This document shows, piece after piece, positions 15,873 through 24,674 of a DNA stretch of 64,000 bases (position 1 is its first letter; every line of letters begins with the position of its first letter). Below the pieces are notes generated by a model, which was not told where the DNA came from, searched no databases, and saw nothing but the letters and a program-made list of their open reading frames with translations. Source of the DNA: Reinekea blandensis MED297 (GTDB lineage Bacteria; Pseudomonadota; Gammaproteobacteria; Pseudomonadales; Natronospirillaceae); assembly GCF_000153185.1 (NCBI RefSeq), contig NZ_CH724152.1, forward strand, positions 362,798 to 426,797, given 5' to 3'. Position numbers and translations under genes: made by a program.

Positions 15873-17174
15873 TTATTGTGTAAACTCATATTTAAGATAA
15901 AACTTAAAAATATGCGGATCGTTATAAGAGTTCGGTACTGCTCGGTCAATCGTTTTACTGGTGCTGTTGTCTACTCCGTCACCTAAGCCCGAAATCAAAT
16001 TAAGTTCATATTCCTTAATTGAAATGCCATCACTATCGAAAACCTTTTTACCATAAAGGATTCCCATGTCAGTAAAGTCGATGTTCCTTCGCCAGTCCAC
16101 TTTTTCTGGCTCGATTTCTTTCATTTGAATGGTGCCTGAATCGATATTTGAACTGACAATTTGAAAGCTATCACCTTTTTGGATGGCGCTGACAATTTCA
16201 TCATCATAAAGATGACTGTCATACCATTCATCAAACTCAACTTTGTTGATTAGACTAAGCTCATCATTTGCCCATTCATAAATCATGAGCTCTTTTTGAG
16301 TGGCATGTAAAAGATCGGTCACAAGAAAGCTGCGTTCTTCGTGTTGAAATAACTTGAGGTTTGGCCTGGTTTTATGATCTTTAAAATCGCTCAGGCTTTT
16401 TAATGTCGTGATTTCAGTGCTGTTCCATTGACCATCAATATTCTCGACGAGTTCAAACTTAGAATCTTTATTAACAATAAACTGTGGCTTTGCAGCGTTC
16501 ACCTGAAAGGCGAAAGTGACATCGTCCTGATAAACAATATCGCCGTTGTCAGAGTAGATGACGAGTTCATTCGCTAGTGGTTCATAATAAGCGGTACTTA
16601 AAGATATTAAATAGAACCAACTGGAGCCTGCCCGTCCAAAATCCGAATCGAAAGCTTCTTTTGTCTCAAATACTTTGGTTAGTTGAAGCTCATTGTTCAC
16701 CACTTGTGCTTTGCCAATGGCGATCCTACTGGTCTTTCCAGGATCATAACCAAACAGATAGTCGTCACCTGAGGAGTGCAAGTTTAGTCTTTGCCTTCGG
16801 TCATCGTAACACGGCGCATTTATCAATCTGGGTTGGGCAATAGACGCCAGCTGCCCCGATTGATTGTCAATAAATACAAGGTGTTCGCCTCCAGACTCCC
16901 AGTGATCAATCATGCCGAGATAATCCGTTCCTCGATGGCAGCTGCGATTCCAATACACATCTTTTAATGCATTACCGTTGCTGTCGAACAGTTTTAGATC
17001 ATTAATGTTGCCATTCGCATCGATAAATTTAGCCTGATCTTGATTCAGATAAACCAGAGTGGCGTTTTTAAGGTTAGTCGTGCTGATCCAGTGGTCCGGG
17101 GTGGAATCTACTTCCGTTTCTTGGCAACCAAACAGTGTAAGGGTGAGCGCAAGAGTGAGACTGCGATTGATCAA
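15873..17174 (-). CDS. Putative lipoprotein of unknown function, possible propeller fold
   Basis: A 433-residue protein with a lipoprotein signal peptide ending LTLFGC-Q (lipobox LFGC, Cys17). The mature part has repeated short strands with D/N/G turns (for example FIDANGNINDLKLFDSNGNA) and resembles WD/propeller-like extracytoplasmic proteins, without a motif I can name. The gene is AT-richer than its neighbours. It runs opposite to the purine genes and splits the two purine blocks together with the EAL gene. No enzyme function can be assigned. Acquisition by transfer is possible given the composition. Confidence 0.8.
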   Translation of the reverse strand: MINRSLTLALTLTLFGCQETEVDSTPDHWISTTNLKNATLVYLNQDQAKFIDANGNINDLKLFDSNGNALKDVYWNRSCHRGTDYLGMIDHWESGGEHLVFIDNQSGQLASIAQPRLINAPCYDDRRQRLNLHSSGDDYLFGYDPGKTSRIAIGKAQVVNNELQLTKVFETKEAFDSDFGRAGSSWFYLISLSTAYYEPLANELVIYSDNGDIVYQDDVTFAFQVNAAKPQFIVNKDSKFELVENIDGQWNSTEITTLKSLSDFKDHKTRPNLKLFQHEERSFLVTDLLHATQKELMIYEWANDELSLINKVEFDEWYDSHLYDDEIVSAIQKGDSFQIVSSNIDSGTIQMKEIEPEKVDWRRNIDFTDMGILYGKKVFDSDGISIKEYELNLISGLGDGVDNSTSKTIDRAVPNSYNDPHIFKFYLKYEFTQ

Positions 17175-17490
17175 AGTTTGTTTTCCTTAACAGGGAGCTT
17201 TAGAGGGTGGCTTTTGCCAGTAACTTAAATGTTCTTGCGGAACTAAAAGCGGCGCGGATTCTATCAGTTTGTTGGTTTTTCGGTACTGAGAAATGGAAAC
17301 TTTTTAAACGCAGTTCACATTTCCTTTGCTAACAGCGTATTAACCCAAAAAGGCCTGCTGAGTTGAGTGTGGTGTGACCAGTTCAAGGCTGTGTTTTTGG
17401 AGGCTTCCAAAGCCTGTCTAGCTTTACATCTTTGTGAAGGTCGAAGAGCAACGAGTGACATCTCTGGTCAGGATGCTATTCTGATTTGAC

Positions 17491-17506
17491 CTGACCGCAT
17501 GGTCAG
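17491..17506. promoter_or_regulatory. Operator-like inverted repeat upstream of xdhA
   Basis: CTGACC-GCAT-GGTCAG is a perfect inverted repeat. A further GGTCAG half-site lies at 17466-17471 in the same region, so three related hexamers cluster about 120-150 bp before xdhA. This looks like the binding region of a regulator of the second purine block. Confidence 0.5.
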
Positions 17507-17549
17507 CTTATTGGTACGGTAAGTGCTAAGAGAATAATAACAATGATTA

Positions 17550-17604
17550 GACAGCCATGGACCACTAATGCAGGTTCACCCAGCTAAAATGGCTGCAGGC
17601 TGTC
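17550..17604 (+). promoter_or_regulatory. Possible alternating leader structure before xdhA
   Basis: GACAGCC (17550-17556, extended to CAGCCAT at 17552-17558) can pair with ATGGCTG (17589-17595) or with GGCTGTC (17598-17604). These are mutually exclusive 7-bp pairings; the second ends 3 bp before the GGAGAG ribosome binding site of xdhA. This could be a translational attenuator, and no known riboswitch consensus was recognised. Confidence 0.35.
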
Positions 17605-17620
17605 GCCGGAGAGAATCAAC

Positions 17621-19069
17621 GTGATCACATTTCTATTGAATCAGACACCGGTCCAGATCCATGAGGCGGCACCATCGCTGAGCGTTTTGGATTGGCTGCG
17701 CACCAAAAGCGCACAACGCGGCACCAAAGAGGGCTGTGCCAGTGGCGATTGTGGTGCTTGCACTGTCGTCATTGGTGCACCGGGTGACCATGGCGTTGAG
17801 TATCGGCATGTTAATGCCTGCCTGATGCTGGTCGGACAACTGCATGGTAAGCATTTGATTACCGTGGAAGGACTAAGCGAGCCGAGTGCTCAAACACCGG
17901 AGCAACTGCATCCGGTACAGCGAGCGATGGTGGAATGCCATGGCTCGCAATGCGGGTTTTGTACACCCGGCTTCATCATGAGCATGTTCGCACTGTACAT
18001 GAACTTTGACCAATGCCCGCCGCGTGACACTGTCATTGCGCATTTAGGCGGTAATCTGTGTCGCTGTACCGGGTATCGCCCCATTCTTGATGCCTGTGAG
18101 CGCATGTACGAGTACCCCCGCAGCAGTGACACCTTCCGCCCTGCGGCTCAGGCCTTCTTTGACGCTCGTCAGCCGACGCCGGCGGTAATGAGCGAAGGAC
18201 CTCGTCAGTTTACCGCACCGGAATCACTGGCCGAGTTGCTTAAGTTGCGTCAGCAATGGCCGGACGCCCGCCTGATTGCCGGCGGAACCGATCTGTCACT
18301 GGCCTTTACTCAGGCGTTGGAAACGCCCGCACAGGTGATCAGTCTGACGGACGTTGCCGAGCTTCAGCAGATGACCGAACACAACGACTGTCTTGAGATC
18401 GGCGCCGCCGTCTCTTACGAGCGCTTCCTGCCCACGCTGTTACAGCATTACCAGGAAGCAGAAGAAATGTTTCACCGTCTGGGCTCGAAACAGATTCGTC
18501 ACAGCGGCACGCTGGGCGGCAGTCTGGGCAATGCCTCGCCTATTGGCGACCCGGCCCCATTGCTGTTGGCATTACAGGCCGATCTGCAACTGGTCGGTCC
18601 CGGCGGTTCGCGTTGGGTGCCCGTCAGTGAGTTTTTCCTGGCTTATCGCGAGACGGTATTGAAGGACGACGAAGTGATCGCCTCGGTTCGTGTACCAAAA
18701 CGCCGTCCTTCACAGGCGCTGTACTGCTATAAAATTTCTAAGCGCATTGAAGATGACATTTCAACGGTCTTGCTTGTGCTCTCTTTCGATATCACCGACG
18801 GCCACATGCACAACGTTCGCTCCGGTTTTGGTGGCATGGCGGCGATTCCGATGTCTTCGGAGTCGCTGAATGCAGCGCTGGAAGGACAACCCCTGACACT
18901 CGATACCCTAGAGCAAGCCGGCCAGGTATTAGCCGATGACTTTAACCCGATGTCCGATGTGCGGGCGACTCGCCAGTACCGATTGCAGGTTTGTCAAAAT
19001 CTGTTGCTGCGTGTCGGTTATGAACAACAGGCCATGGCTCAGGTGAGGATTCAACATGCGGCACTTTGA
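17621..19069 (+). CDS. xdhA: Xanthine dehydrogenase small subunit (FeS/FAD)
   Basis: A 482-residue subunit. The N-terminal [2Fe-2S] domain has CASGDCGACT, and the second [2Fe-2S] domain has SQCGFCTPGF and CRCTGYRPI. The FAD domain follows, with IAGGTDLSL and the TLGGSLGNASPIGDPAP segment. It passes electrons from the molybdenum centre to FAD/NAD. The start is a GTG with GGAGAG 7 bp upstream. It overlaps xdhB by 14 bp and is the first gene of the second purine block, transcribed through xdhABC, allB, uraD and uraH. Confidence 0.95.
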   Translation: MITFLLNQTPVQIHEAAPSLSVLDWLRTKSAQRGTKEGCASGDCGACTVVIGAPGDHGVEYRHVNACLMLVGQLHGKHLITVEGLSEPSAQTPEQLHPVQRAMVECHGSQCGFCTPGFIMSMFALYMNFDQCPPRDTVIAHLGGNLCRCTGYRPILDACERMYEYPRSSDTFRPAAQAFFDARQPTPAVMSEGPRQFTAPESLAELLKLRQQWPDARLIAGGTDLSLAFTQALETPAQVISLTDVAELQQMTEHNDCLEIGAAVSYERFLPTLLQHYQEAEEMFHRLGSKQIRHSGTLGGSLGNASPIGDPAPLLLALQADLQLVGPGGSRWVPVSEFFLAYRETVLKDDEVIASVRVPKRRPSQALYCYKISKRIEDDISTVLLVLSFDITDGHMHNVRSGFGGMAAIPMSSESLNAALEGQPLTLDTLEQAGQVLADDFNPMSDVRATRQYRLQVCQNLLLRVGYEQQAMAQVRIQHAAL

Positions 19070-21407
19070 AACCCGACTTCCCAAGTCCTCACACAATGCG
19101 GTAGGACGACCCAGCCCCCACGACAGTGCCGTCACGCAGGTGACCGGCCGGGCACATTACATTGATGATCAGCCTCTGCCGGCGGATGCCCTGCACGCCT
19201 ATCCGGTCTTAGCACCGGTGGCCCAGGGCACTTTGAAACAGATTGACTCTGCCGAGGTTGAGCAATGGCCCGGAGTACTTGCGGTACTCACCACCGAAGA
19301 CATTCCCGGTCGACGGGACATCGGTCCGGTGTTTCCCGGAGACGTCTTGCTGGTGGAAGACCGCATTCACTACCACGGGCAGCCGGTGGCAGTGGTGGTG
19401 GCCGAGTCCTATGAACTGGCGCGTCGTGCCGCTCGCGCGGTGTCGGTTGAAGTGGACGCCGAAGCCGCACAATTAACGGTTCAGAAAGCCGTTGCCGACC
19501 AGCGCTGGGTGCGACCGCCCTTTACGCTGACCCGAGGCGATATTGATCAAGGTTTCGCCGGCTCTGACCATGAACTGGCCGGCGAAATCAGCCTTGGTGG
19601 CCAGGAACACTTTTATTTGGAAGGCCAGGTTGCTCTGGTCTCACCGACCGACGATGGTGGCCTGTTTGTGAAATGCTCCACCCAGCACCCGAGTGAAGTT
19701 CAGCATCTGGTTGCGGATGTGCTGAATAAGCCGATGCAGGCGGTTACCGTGGAAATGCGACGCATGGGTGGCGGTTTTGGCGGTAAAGAAACCCAAGCGG
19801 CACAATGGGCCATTCTGGCGGCCATGGCGGCCGACGTGACCGGTCGGACCGTAAAGTTGCGGTTAGCGCGTGCGGACGATTTTCGATTGACTGGTAAACG
19901 ACATCCCTTCTGGAATCGGTATCGGGTGGGCTTTGATGACGAGGGTCGCATTCAGGCCGCCGACATCGAGGTCAATGGCAACTGCGGTTACTCACCGGAC
20001 TTGTCCGATGCCATTGTCGATCGCGCCATGTTTCACGCTGATAACACCTATTTTTATGAGCAGGTGCGCATTACCGGGCACCGTGCTAAGACCGATACCG
20101 TCAGCCATACCGCCTTCCGCGGCTTTGGTGGTCCGCAGGGCATGATCGTCGCCGAAGCGATTATGGACGACGTTGCCCGGCATCTCGGAAAGGACCCGGC
20201 TGACATCCGGCGGGTGAATCTTTATAGCCCGGGTCGGGATCAAACCCCTTACCATCAAACCGTCGATCAGTTTGTCGTCGGTGACATGATGCAGAAACTG
20301 ATGGACGAGGCGGATTACACCTCCCGACGACAGGCCATTGCCGAGTTCAATCGAACCTCTCCGATCATTCGTAAAGGGTTGTCTATCACTCCGGTGAAGT
20401 TTGGTATTTCTTTTACCGTTCAGCATCTGAATCAGGCCGGTGCGCTGGTACATGTCTACACCGACGGTTCGATTCATCTGAACCATGGCGGTACCGAAAT
20501 GGGGCAGGGGTTGAACGTTAAGGTTCAGCAAATAGTGGCGCAGGCATTTGGTGTGCCGCTGGCGTCCGTCGGTGTTTCGGCAACTCGTACAGACAAAGTA
20601 CCGAATACCTCCGCGACAGCGGCGTCGTCAGGTTCCGACCTCAACGGCATGGCGGCCTTAAATGCAGCCAACACCATTAAGCAGCGGCTGATAGAGTTCC
20701 TGGTTGAACGCGACGGCGCGGACCCCGACTCGTTTGTGTTTGAGCAGGGGCAGGTGCAGTACGACCAGGGCAGCCTGACGTTTAAGGAGCTTGCCAAGGC
20801 GGCATACGAAGCGCGCATCAGTTTGTCATCGACCGGTTATTACGCGACACCGAAAATTCATTTTAATCGAGCAGAAGGCAAGGGCCGTCCGTTTTTCTAT
20901 TTTGCGCATGGCGTGTCGATGACGGAAGTCGAAGTCGACACCCTGACCGGCGAACAGGCCGTGACGCGCGTCGACATTTTGCACGATGTCGGACATTCCC
21001 TGAACCCGGCCATCGACATCGGCCAGATCGAAGGCGGTTTTGTTCAGGGCATGGGTTGGTTAACAACGGAAGACCTGCGTTGGGACGACCAAGGCGCGCT
21101 GGCCAGCTTTGGTCCGGCCACCTACAAAATTCCGGCGATCGGCGATATGCCCGCCGAGTTCAACGTGCGCCTTTATGACTCAGAGAATCCGGAAACGACC
21201 GTGTTTCGTTCAAAGGCGGTTGGGGAGCCACCGTTCATGTTGGCCAACAGTGTCTGGTGCGCCATTCGCGATGCAGTCTCGAGTCTCTCGGACTACCGAT
21301 TCTCGCCACCCTTAACGGCGCCGGCGACGCCGGAATCGATTTTGGCGGCGGTTACCGCAACTCGGGCATGGAGCTTGCAAAAGCAGGAGCATGACGATGC
21401 TGAATAA
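19056..21407 (+). CDS. xdhB: Xanthine dehydrogenase large subunit (molybdenum)
   Basis: A 783-residue molybdopterin-binding subunit. Cofactor-contact segments are visible: RMGGGFGGKE, AFRGFGGPQGM, NHGGTEMGQGLN, and near the C-terminus KAVGEPPFML, where the Glu of the GEPP segment is the expected base. It oxidises hypoxanthine and xanthine to urate together with XdhA. There is no Tat signal, so the enzyme is cytoplasmic. It overlaps xdhA by 14 bp and xdhC by 11 bp, which implies coupled translation of the three genes. Confidence 0.95.
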   Translation: MRHFETRLPKSSHNAVGRPSPHDSAVTQVTGRAHYIDDQPLPADALHAYPVLAPVAQGTLKQIDSAEVEQWPGVLAVLTTEDIPGRRDIGPVFPGDVLLVEDRIHYHGQPVAVVVAESYELARRAARAVSVEVDAEAAQLTVQKAVADQRWVRPPFTLTRGDIDQGFAGSDHELAGEISLGGQEHFYLEGQVALVSPTDDGGLFVKCSTQHPSEVQHLVADVLNKPMQAVTVEMRRMGGGFGGKETQAAQWAILAAMAADVTGRTVKLRLARADDFRLTGKRHPFWNRYRVGFDDEGRIQAADIEVNGNCGYSPDLSDAIVDRAMFHADNTYFYEQVRITGHRAKTDTVSHTAFRGFGGPQGMIVAEAIMDDVARHLGKDPADIRRVNLYSPGRDQTPYHQTVDQFVVGDMMQKLMDEADYTSRRQAIAEFNRTSPIIRKGLSITPVKFGISFTVQHLNQAGALVHVYTDGSIHLNHGGTEMGQGLNVKVQQIVAQAFGVPLASVGVSATRTDKVPNTSATAASSGSDLNGMAALNAANTIKQRLIEFLVERDGADPDSFVFEQGQVQYDQGSLTFKELAKAAYEARISLSSTGYYATPKIHFNRAEGKGRPFFYFAHGVSMTEVEVDTLTGEQAVTRVDILHDVGHSLNPAIDIGQIEGGFVQGMGWLTTEDLRWDDQGALASFGPATYKIPAIGDMPAEFNVRLYDSENPETTVFRSKAVGEPPFMLANSVWCAIRDAVSSLSDYRFSPPLTAPATPESILAAVTATRAWSLQKQEHDDAE

Positions 21408-22287
21408 ACACACTCAAGGGTTTCACCCTCAAACCTGGTCGCAGGCAATTGCACAGCTCGAAACGCAATCGGTGCCGTATGTTTTGGTGACGATTCTGGG
21501 TACCGCCGGATCCACACCTCGTGAACAGGGCACTAAGATGGTCGTCACCGCTGAGGATATTTTCGATACCGTCGGTGGCGGACACCTGGAGTTTCGCATT
21601 GTGGAACAGGCGCGGGCACAGCTGATCGAAGGTCAGTCGGCGCAGGATCTACAGCATTTTCCGCTTGGCGCGAGCCTGGGGCAGTGCTGTGGTGGCTCGG
21701 TGTCGGTGTTGTTTGAATGCTTTGTGCCTGAGCGCTTGCCGGTGGATGTGTATGGTGCCGGTCATGTGGGTCAGGCGCTGATTTCATTGTTGGCGGGGCT
21801 GCCCGTCCGTGTGCGATGGATTGATGCACGGGCCGAACTGTTTCCGCCGACATTGCCAGCGAATGTGCAAACCATTGTTGAACCGCAACCTGAAGATGCA
21901 GTCGCCGATGCCCAACCGGGAACGGCAACCGTCGTACTGACGCACAACCATCAACTGGATTTTGCCATTGTCGAAAAAGCACTGCGGCAAGGCGCCTCGG
22001 CGTTTCTCGGTGTCATCGGTTCGGATACTAAAGCCAAACGGTTCCGGATGCGATTGGCGCACAAAGGCTTTACTGACGAGCAGATTGCAAACCTGACATG
22101 CCCCATCGGGCTGTCCGAGGTCCCCGGTAAGCGGCCGATGGAGGTGGCGATTTCTATCGCAGGCCAGTTAATTCAGCAGTATCAGAACGAGTTACCGAAC
22201 GCACAACGAGAGGGCTTGCAGTGGCGCGAACTGCGGGGTGTTCTGCAAGCCGATGAACCCACATTGGTTGAGGTAAACCATGACTGA
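21397..22287 (+). CDS. xdhC: Xanthine dehydrogenase accessory protein XdhC
   Basis: A 296-residue XdhC-type protein. It has the N-terminal GTAGSTPREQGTKMVV motif, the GASLGQCCGGSVSVLFE motif with paired cysteines, and a Rossmann-like C-terminal half (DVYGAGHVGQAL, then FLGVIGSDTKAKRF). XdhC binds and sulfurates the molybdenum cofactor and inserts it into xanthine dehydrogenase. The ATG at 21397 has AGGAG 7 bp upstream; the ATG at 21391 would leave only 1 bp. It overlaps xdhB by 11 bp and allB by 8 bp. Confidence 0.94.
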   Translation: MLNKHTQGFHPQTWSQAIAQLETQSVPYVLVTILGTAGSTPREQGTKMVVTAEDIFDTVGGGHLEFRIVEQARAQLIEGQSAQDLQHFPLGASLGQCCGGSVSVLFECFVPERLPVDVYGAGHVGQALISLLAGLPVRVRWIDARAELFPPTLPANVQTIVEPQPEDAVADAQPGTATVVLTHNHQLDFAIVEKALRQGASAFLGVIGSDTKAKRFRMRLAHKGFTDEQIANLTCPIGLSEVPGKRPMEVAISIAGQLIQQYQNELPNAQREGLQWRELRGVLQADEPTLVEVNHD

Positions 22288-23638
22288 ACATTGGTTTCGC
22301 AGCCGTCGAGTCGCCCTGCCAGATGGCATCGCACCGGCGTCTGTCTGTGTCGATCAAGGTCGCATTGTGGCCATTGAGGCTTATGAGGTCGACACCGGAG
22401 TGTCCAACTTGACGGATCTGGGCGATCAGGTGTTGATGCCTGGGTTGGTGGACAGCCACGTGCACATCAACGAACCCGGTCGAACCGAATGGGAAGGCTT
22501 CGATACCGCAACCCATGCCGCCGCCGCTGGTGGGATTACCACGGTAGTCGATATGCCGCTGAACTGCAGCCCGGTGACCACGACTACCGATGCCCTTGAA
22601 GCGAAGTTGGCAGTGGTCGGCGATAAACTGTGGATCGACACCGCCTTCTGGGGCGGTGCCACGGCGGATAATCTGGAAGACTTGCCGGATTTATTGGACG
22701 CAGGTGTGATGGGCGCAAAGTCGTTCACTATCCATTCTGGCATCGACGAGTTTCAGTTTGTGAATCGCGAACAGCTCAAAACCGCGATGCATGAAATGGC
22801 CAAACGCGGGTTGCCGCATCTGGTACACGCCGAAGTCGATCATCATCAAACGCCGCCGATGGAAATCGCTTCCAGCTACCACAGCTTTCTTAAAACCCGA
22901 CCACCACAATGGGAAAACGACGCCATTGCGATGGTGATTGAGGTAATGCGCGAGTTAAGAGACGAAGGTTTAATGCCGCACGCGCACATTGTGCATCTGA
23001 GTTCCGCCGAAGCGTTGCCGATGATTGCCTCGGCGCGCGACGAAGGTTTAAAGCTGACGGTCGAAACCTGCCCGCATTATTTAGTGCTGGCTGCTGAAAC
23101 CATCCCCGATGGTCAGGCATCGTTTAAATGCTGTCCGCCGATCCGGGAGCAAACCAATCAGGAACAACTTTGGCAAGCCCTGCTCGACGGCGTGATCGAT
23201 TGTGTGGTCTCCGATCACAGCCCCTGCACGCCGCAGTTAAAAAATTTAGACAGTGGTGACATTGAGAAAGCCTGGGGCGGAATCAGTGGTTTGCAGTTTG
23301 GTTTGTCACTGATCTGGAATGCGGCCCGCGAGCGAGGTATCGATCTGGACACTGTCGTCCGCTGGATGTGCCAGCAATCGGCGGAAGCGGCCGGGTTGAG
23401 CAATAAAGGCCAGATTCGCGTTGGCTATTACGCCGACTTTTGCGTTTTCGACCCGGAGGCTCAGTTCACCATCACACCGGAGATCATCCACCATCGCCAT
23501 AAGGTGTCGCCCTATGTTGGAACGACCCTGTACGGCGTGGTGAAGGCGACCTACCTCGCCGGGCACGCCATCTATCAGGACGGTGAGTTCATTGGCCGGG
23601 CCACAGGCCGGCCGCTGCTAAAAACGGAGTCGATATGA
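22280..23638 (+). CDS. allB: Allantoinase
   Basis: A 452-residue cyclic amidohydrolase. The dinuclear metal site is visible: DSHVHINEPGR, the carboxylated Lys in GVMGAKSF, the His in PHLVHAE and IVHLSSAEA, and Asp in VVSDHSPC. The NEPGR form and GITTVVDMPLN segment are typical of allantoinase rather than dihydroorotase or hydantoinase. It opens the hydantoin ring of allantoin to give allantoate. Overlap with xdhC and with uraD (4 bp) places it in the same transcript. Confidence 0.93.
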   Translation: MTEHWFRSRRVALPDGIAPASVCVDQGRIVAIEAYEVDTGVSNLTDLGDQVLMPGLVDSHVHINEPGRTEWEGFDTATHAAAAGGITTVVDMPLNCSPVTTTTDALEAKLAVVGDKLWIDTAFWGGATADNLEDLPDLLDAGVMGAKSFTIHSGIDEFQFVNREQLKTAMHEMAKRGLPHLVHAEVDHHQTPPMEIASSYHSFLKTRPPQWENDAIAMVIEVMRELRDEGLMPHAHIVHLSSAEALPMIASARDEGLKLTVETCPHYLVLAAETIPDGQASFKCCPPIREQTNQEQLWQALLDGVIDCVVSDHSPCTPQLKNLDSGDIEKAWGGISGLQFGLSLIWNAARERGIDLDTVVRWMCQQSAEAAGLSNKGQIRVGYYADFCVFDPEAQFTITPEIIHHRHKVSPYVGTTLYGVVKATYLAGHAIYQDGEFIGRATGRPLLKTESI

Positions 23639-24150
23639 CGCTCGATGAACTGAACCAACTTTCCGGTGAAGCCGTCGCCAAAGAGTTTGAAACCTGTTGT
23701 GTGTCGCGCCGCTGGATCAATGGCATGGTCAACGCGCGGCCATTTCATTCGATTGATCAGTTACTGAATTGCGCGGATCGGCTCTGGCAACAGGCCAGTG
23801 AGAACGACATTCGCGAAGCCTTCGAAGGGCACCCGCGTATTGGCGATGTGAATACCCTGAAAGCCAAGTTCGCCAACACCGCAAAAACAGCCGGGCATGA
23901 GCAGTCAGGCATGTCGCTGGCCGACGAAGCGGTGATTCAGGCGATGAAAACACTGAATGATGAATACTATGAGCGCTTCGGTTACATCTTTATCGTCTTT
24001 GCCAGCGGCAAGAGCGCGCGCGAGATGCTCGATATTCTGAAGCGTCGTCTGCGCAATGATGCAGAGACCGAACTAAAAATTGCAACCACCGAACAGGGCA
24101 AGATTACCCGCTTGCGTTTGCGCAAATTATTGGGAGCCGATCATGACTAA
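23635..24150 (+). CDS. uraD: OHCU decarboxylase
   Basis: A 171-residue 2-oxo-4-hydroxy-4-carboxy-5-ureidoimidazoline decarboxylase. The catalytic EGHPRIGD motif is present near residue 63, and the C-terminal FIVFASGKSAREML and RLRNDAETEL segments are family hallmarks. It converts OHCU to (S)-allantoin, following PuuD and UraH. It starts within the last codons of allB (ATGA overlap) and overlaps uraH by 8 bp. All features agree with a functional enzyme. Confidence 0.95.
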   Translation: MTLDELNQLSGEAVAKEFETCCVSRRWINGMVNARPFHSIDQLLNCADRLWQQASENDIREAFEGHPRIGDVNTLKAKFANTAKTAGHEQSGMSLADEAVIQAMKTLNDEYYERFGYIFIVFASGKSAREMLDILKRRLRNDAETELKIATTEQGKITRLRLRKLLGADHD

Positions 24151-24478
24151 AAGCCCGATCACCAGCCACGTATTAGATACCGCAACCGGCCAACCTGCCG
24201 CCGGTTTGCCGGTGCAGTTGTCACGGCTCGAGGGCGAGACCTGGCAGACGGTGGATGAAGCCATCACCGATGCCGACGGGCGCATCATGACTTGGCGGGT
24301 GCCGGATCAGGATCTTGGCTTTGGCACCTATCGCCTGCGGTTTCAGTTGCAGTCGTATCTGGGTGACAGCGCCTTTTATCCCTACGCCGATGTGGTGTTC
24401 GCGTTGGCCGATGAACGGCATCACCATATTCCATTGCTGTTGTCGCCTTTTGGTTATTCCACTTACCGTGGTAGCTAG
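24143..24478 (+). CDS. uraH: 5-hydroxyisourate hydrolase (transthyretin-like)
   Basis: A 111-residue transthyretin-related protein. The N-terminal SHVLDTATGQPAAGLPVQL, the central His residues (HHHIPLLLSPFGYSTYRGS) and the C-terminal YRGS tetrapeptide are the family signatures. It hydrolyses 5-hydroxyisourate to OHCU. The short form without a signal peptide indicates a cytoplasmic enzyme. It overlaps uraD by 8 bp and is followed by a large inverted repeat before puuD, suggesting the transcript may end or be processed there. Confidence 0.95.
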   Translation: MTKSPITSHVLDTATGQPAAGLPVQLSRLEGETWQTVDEAITDADGRIMTWRVPDQDLGFGTYRLRFQLQSYLGDSAFYPYADVVFALADERHHHIPLLLSPFGYSTYRGS

Positions 24479-24492
24479 CAGAAGCAGCCTCC

Positions 24493-24583
24493 GGTCAACG
24501 GGTTTGGAAGCTCGCGGTGAATCCCTCCTTGGACACTCGCCAAAAAATGTCCTGTTTTTGGACGTTTTCCAAACCCGTTGACC
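24493..24583. repeat. 17-bp perfect inverted repeat with nested hairpin between uraH and puuD
   Basis: GGTCAACGGGTTTGGAA at 24493-24509 is exactly complementary to 24567-24583. Inside the 57-nt spacer, CCAAAAA (24540-24546) and TTTTTGG (24555-24561) form a second hairpin. GGACACTC at 24531 also matches GAGTGTCC at 24612. The outer stem is not followed by a T-run, so a simple terminator is not the full explanation. Confidence 0.75.
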
Positions 24584-24674
24584 AAAGATTGCTGTCATCG
24601 GATGAATGTCGAGTGTCCGAGGCTATCTAACCAAAAAGCGCAGCGATAAACGCGAATAAAAAGAGAGTATTTAC

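Larger units (their letters stand above)
17175..17620. other. Divergent intergenic region with regulatory elements
   Basis: These 446 bp separate the lipoprotein gene (minus) from xdhA (plus). No open reading frame of note is seen. The right half holds the GGTCAG/CTGACC elements and the leader structure listed separately; the left half shows nothing specific beyond AT-rich stretches. Confidence 0.6.

Noticed and set aside
19992..20531. 179-codon minus-strand frame inside xdhB
   Set aside because: It is a shadow of the xdhB reading frame; no ribosome binding site or family pattern.
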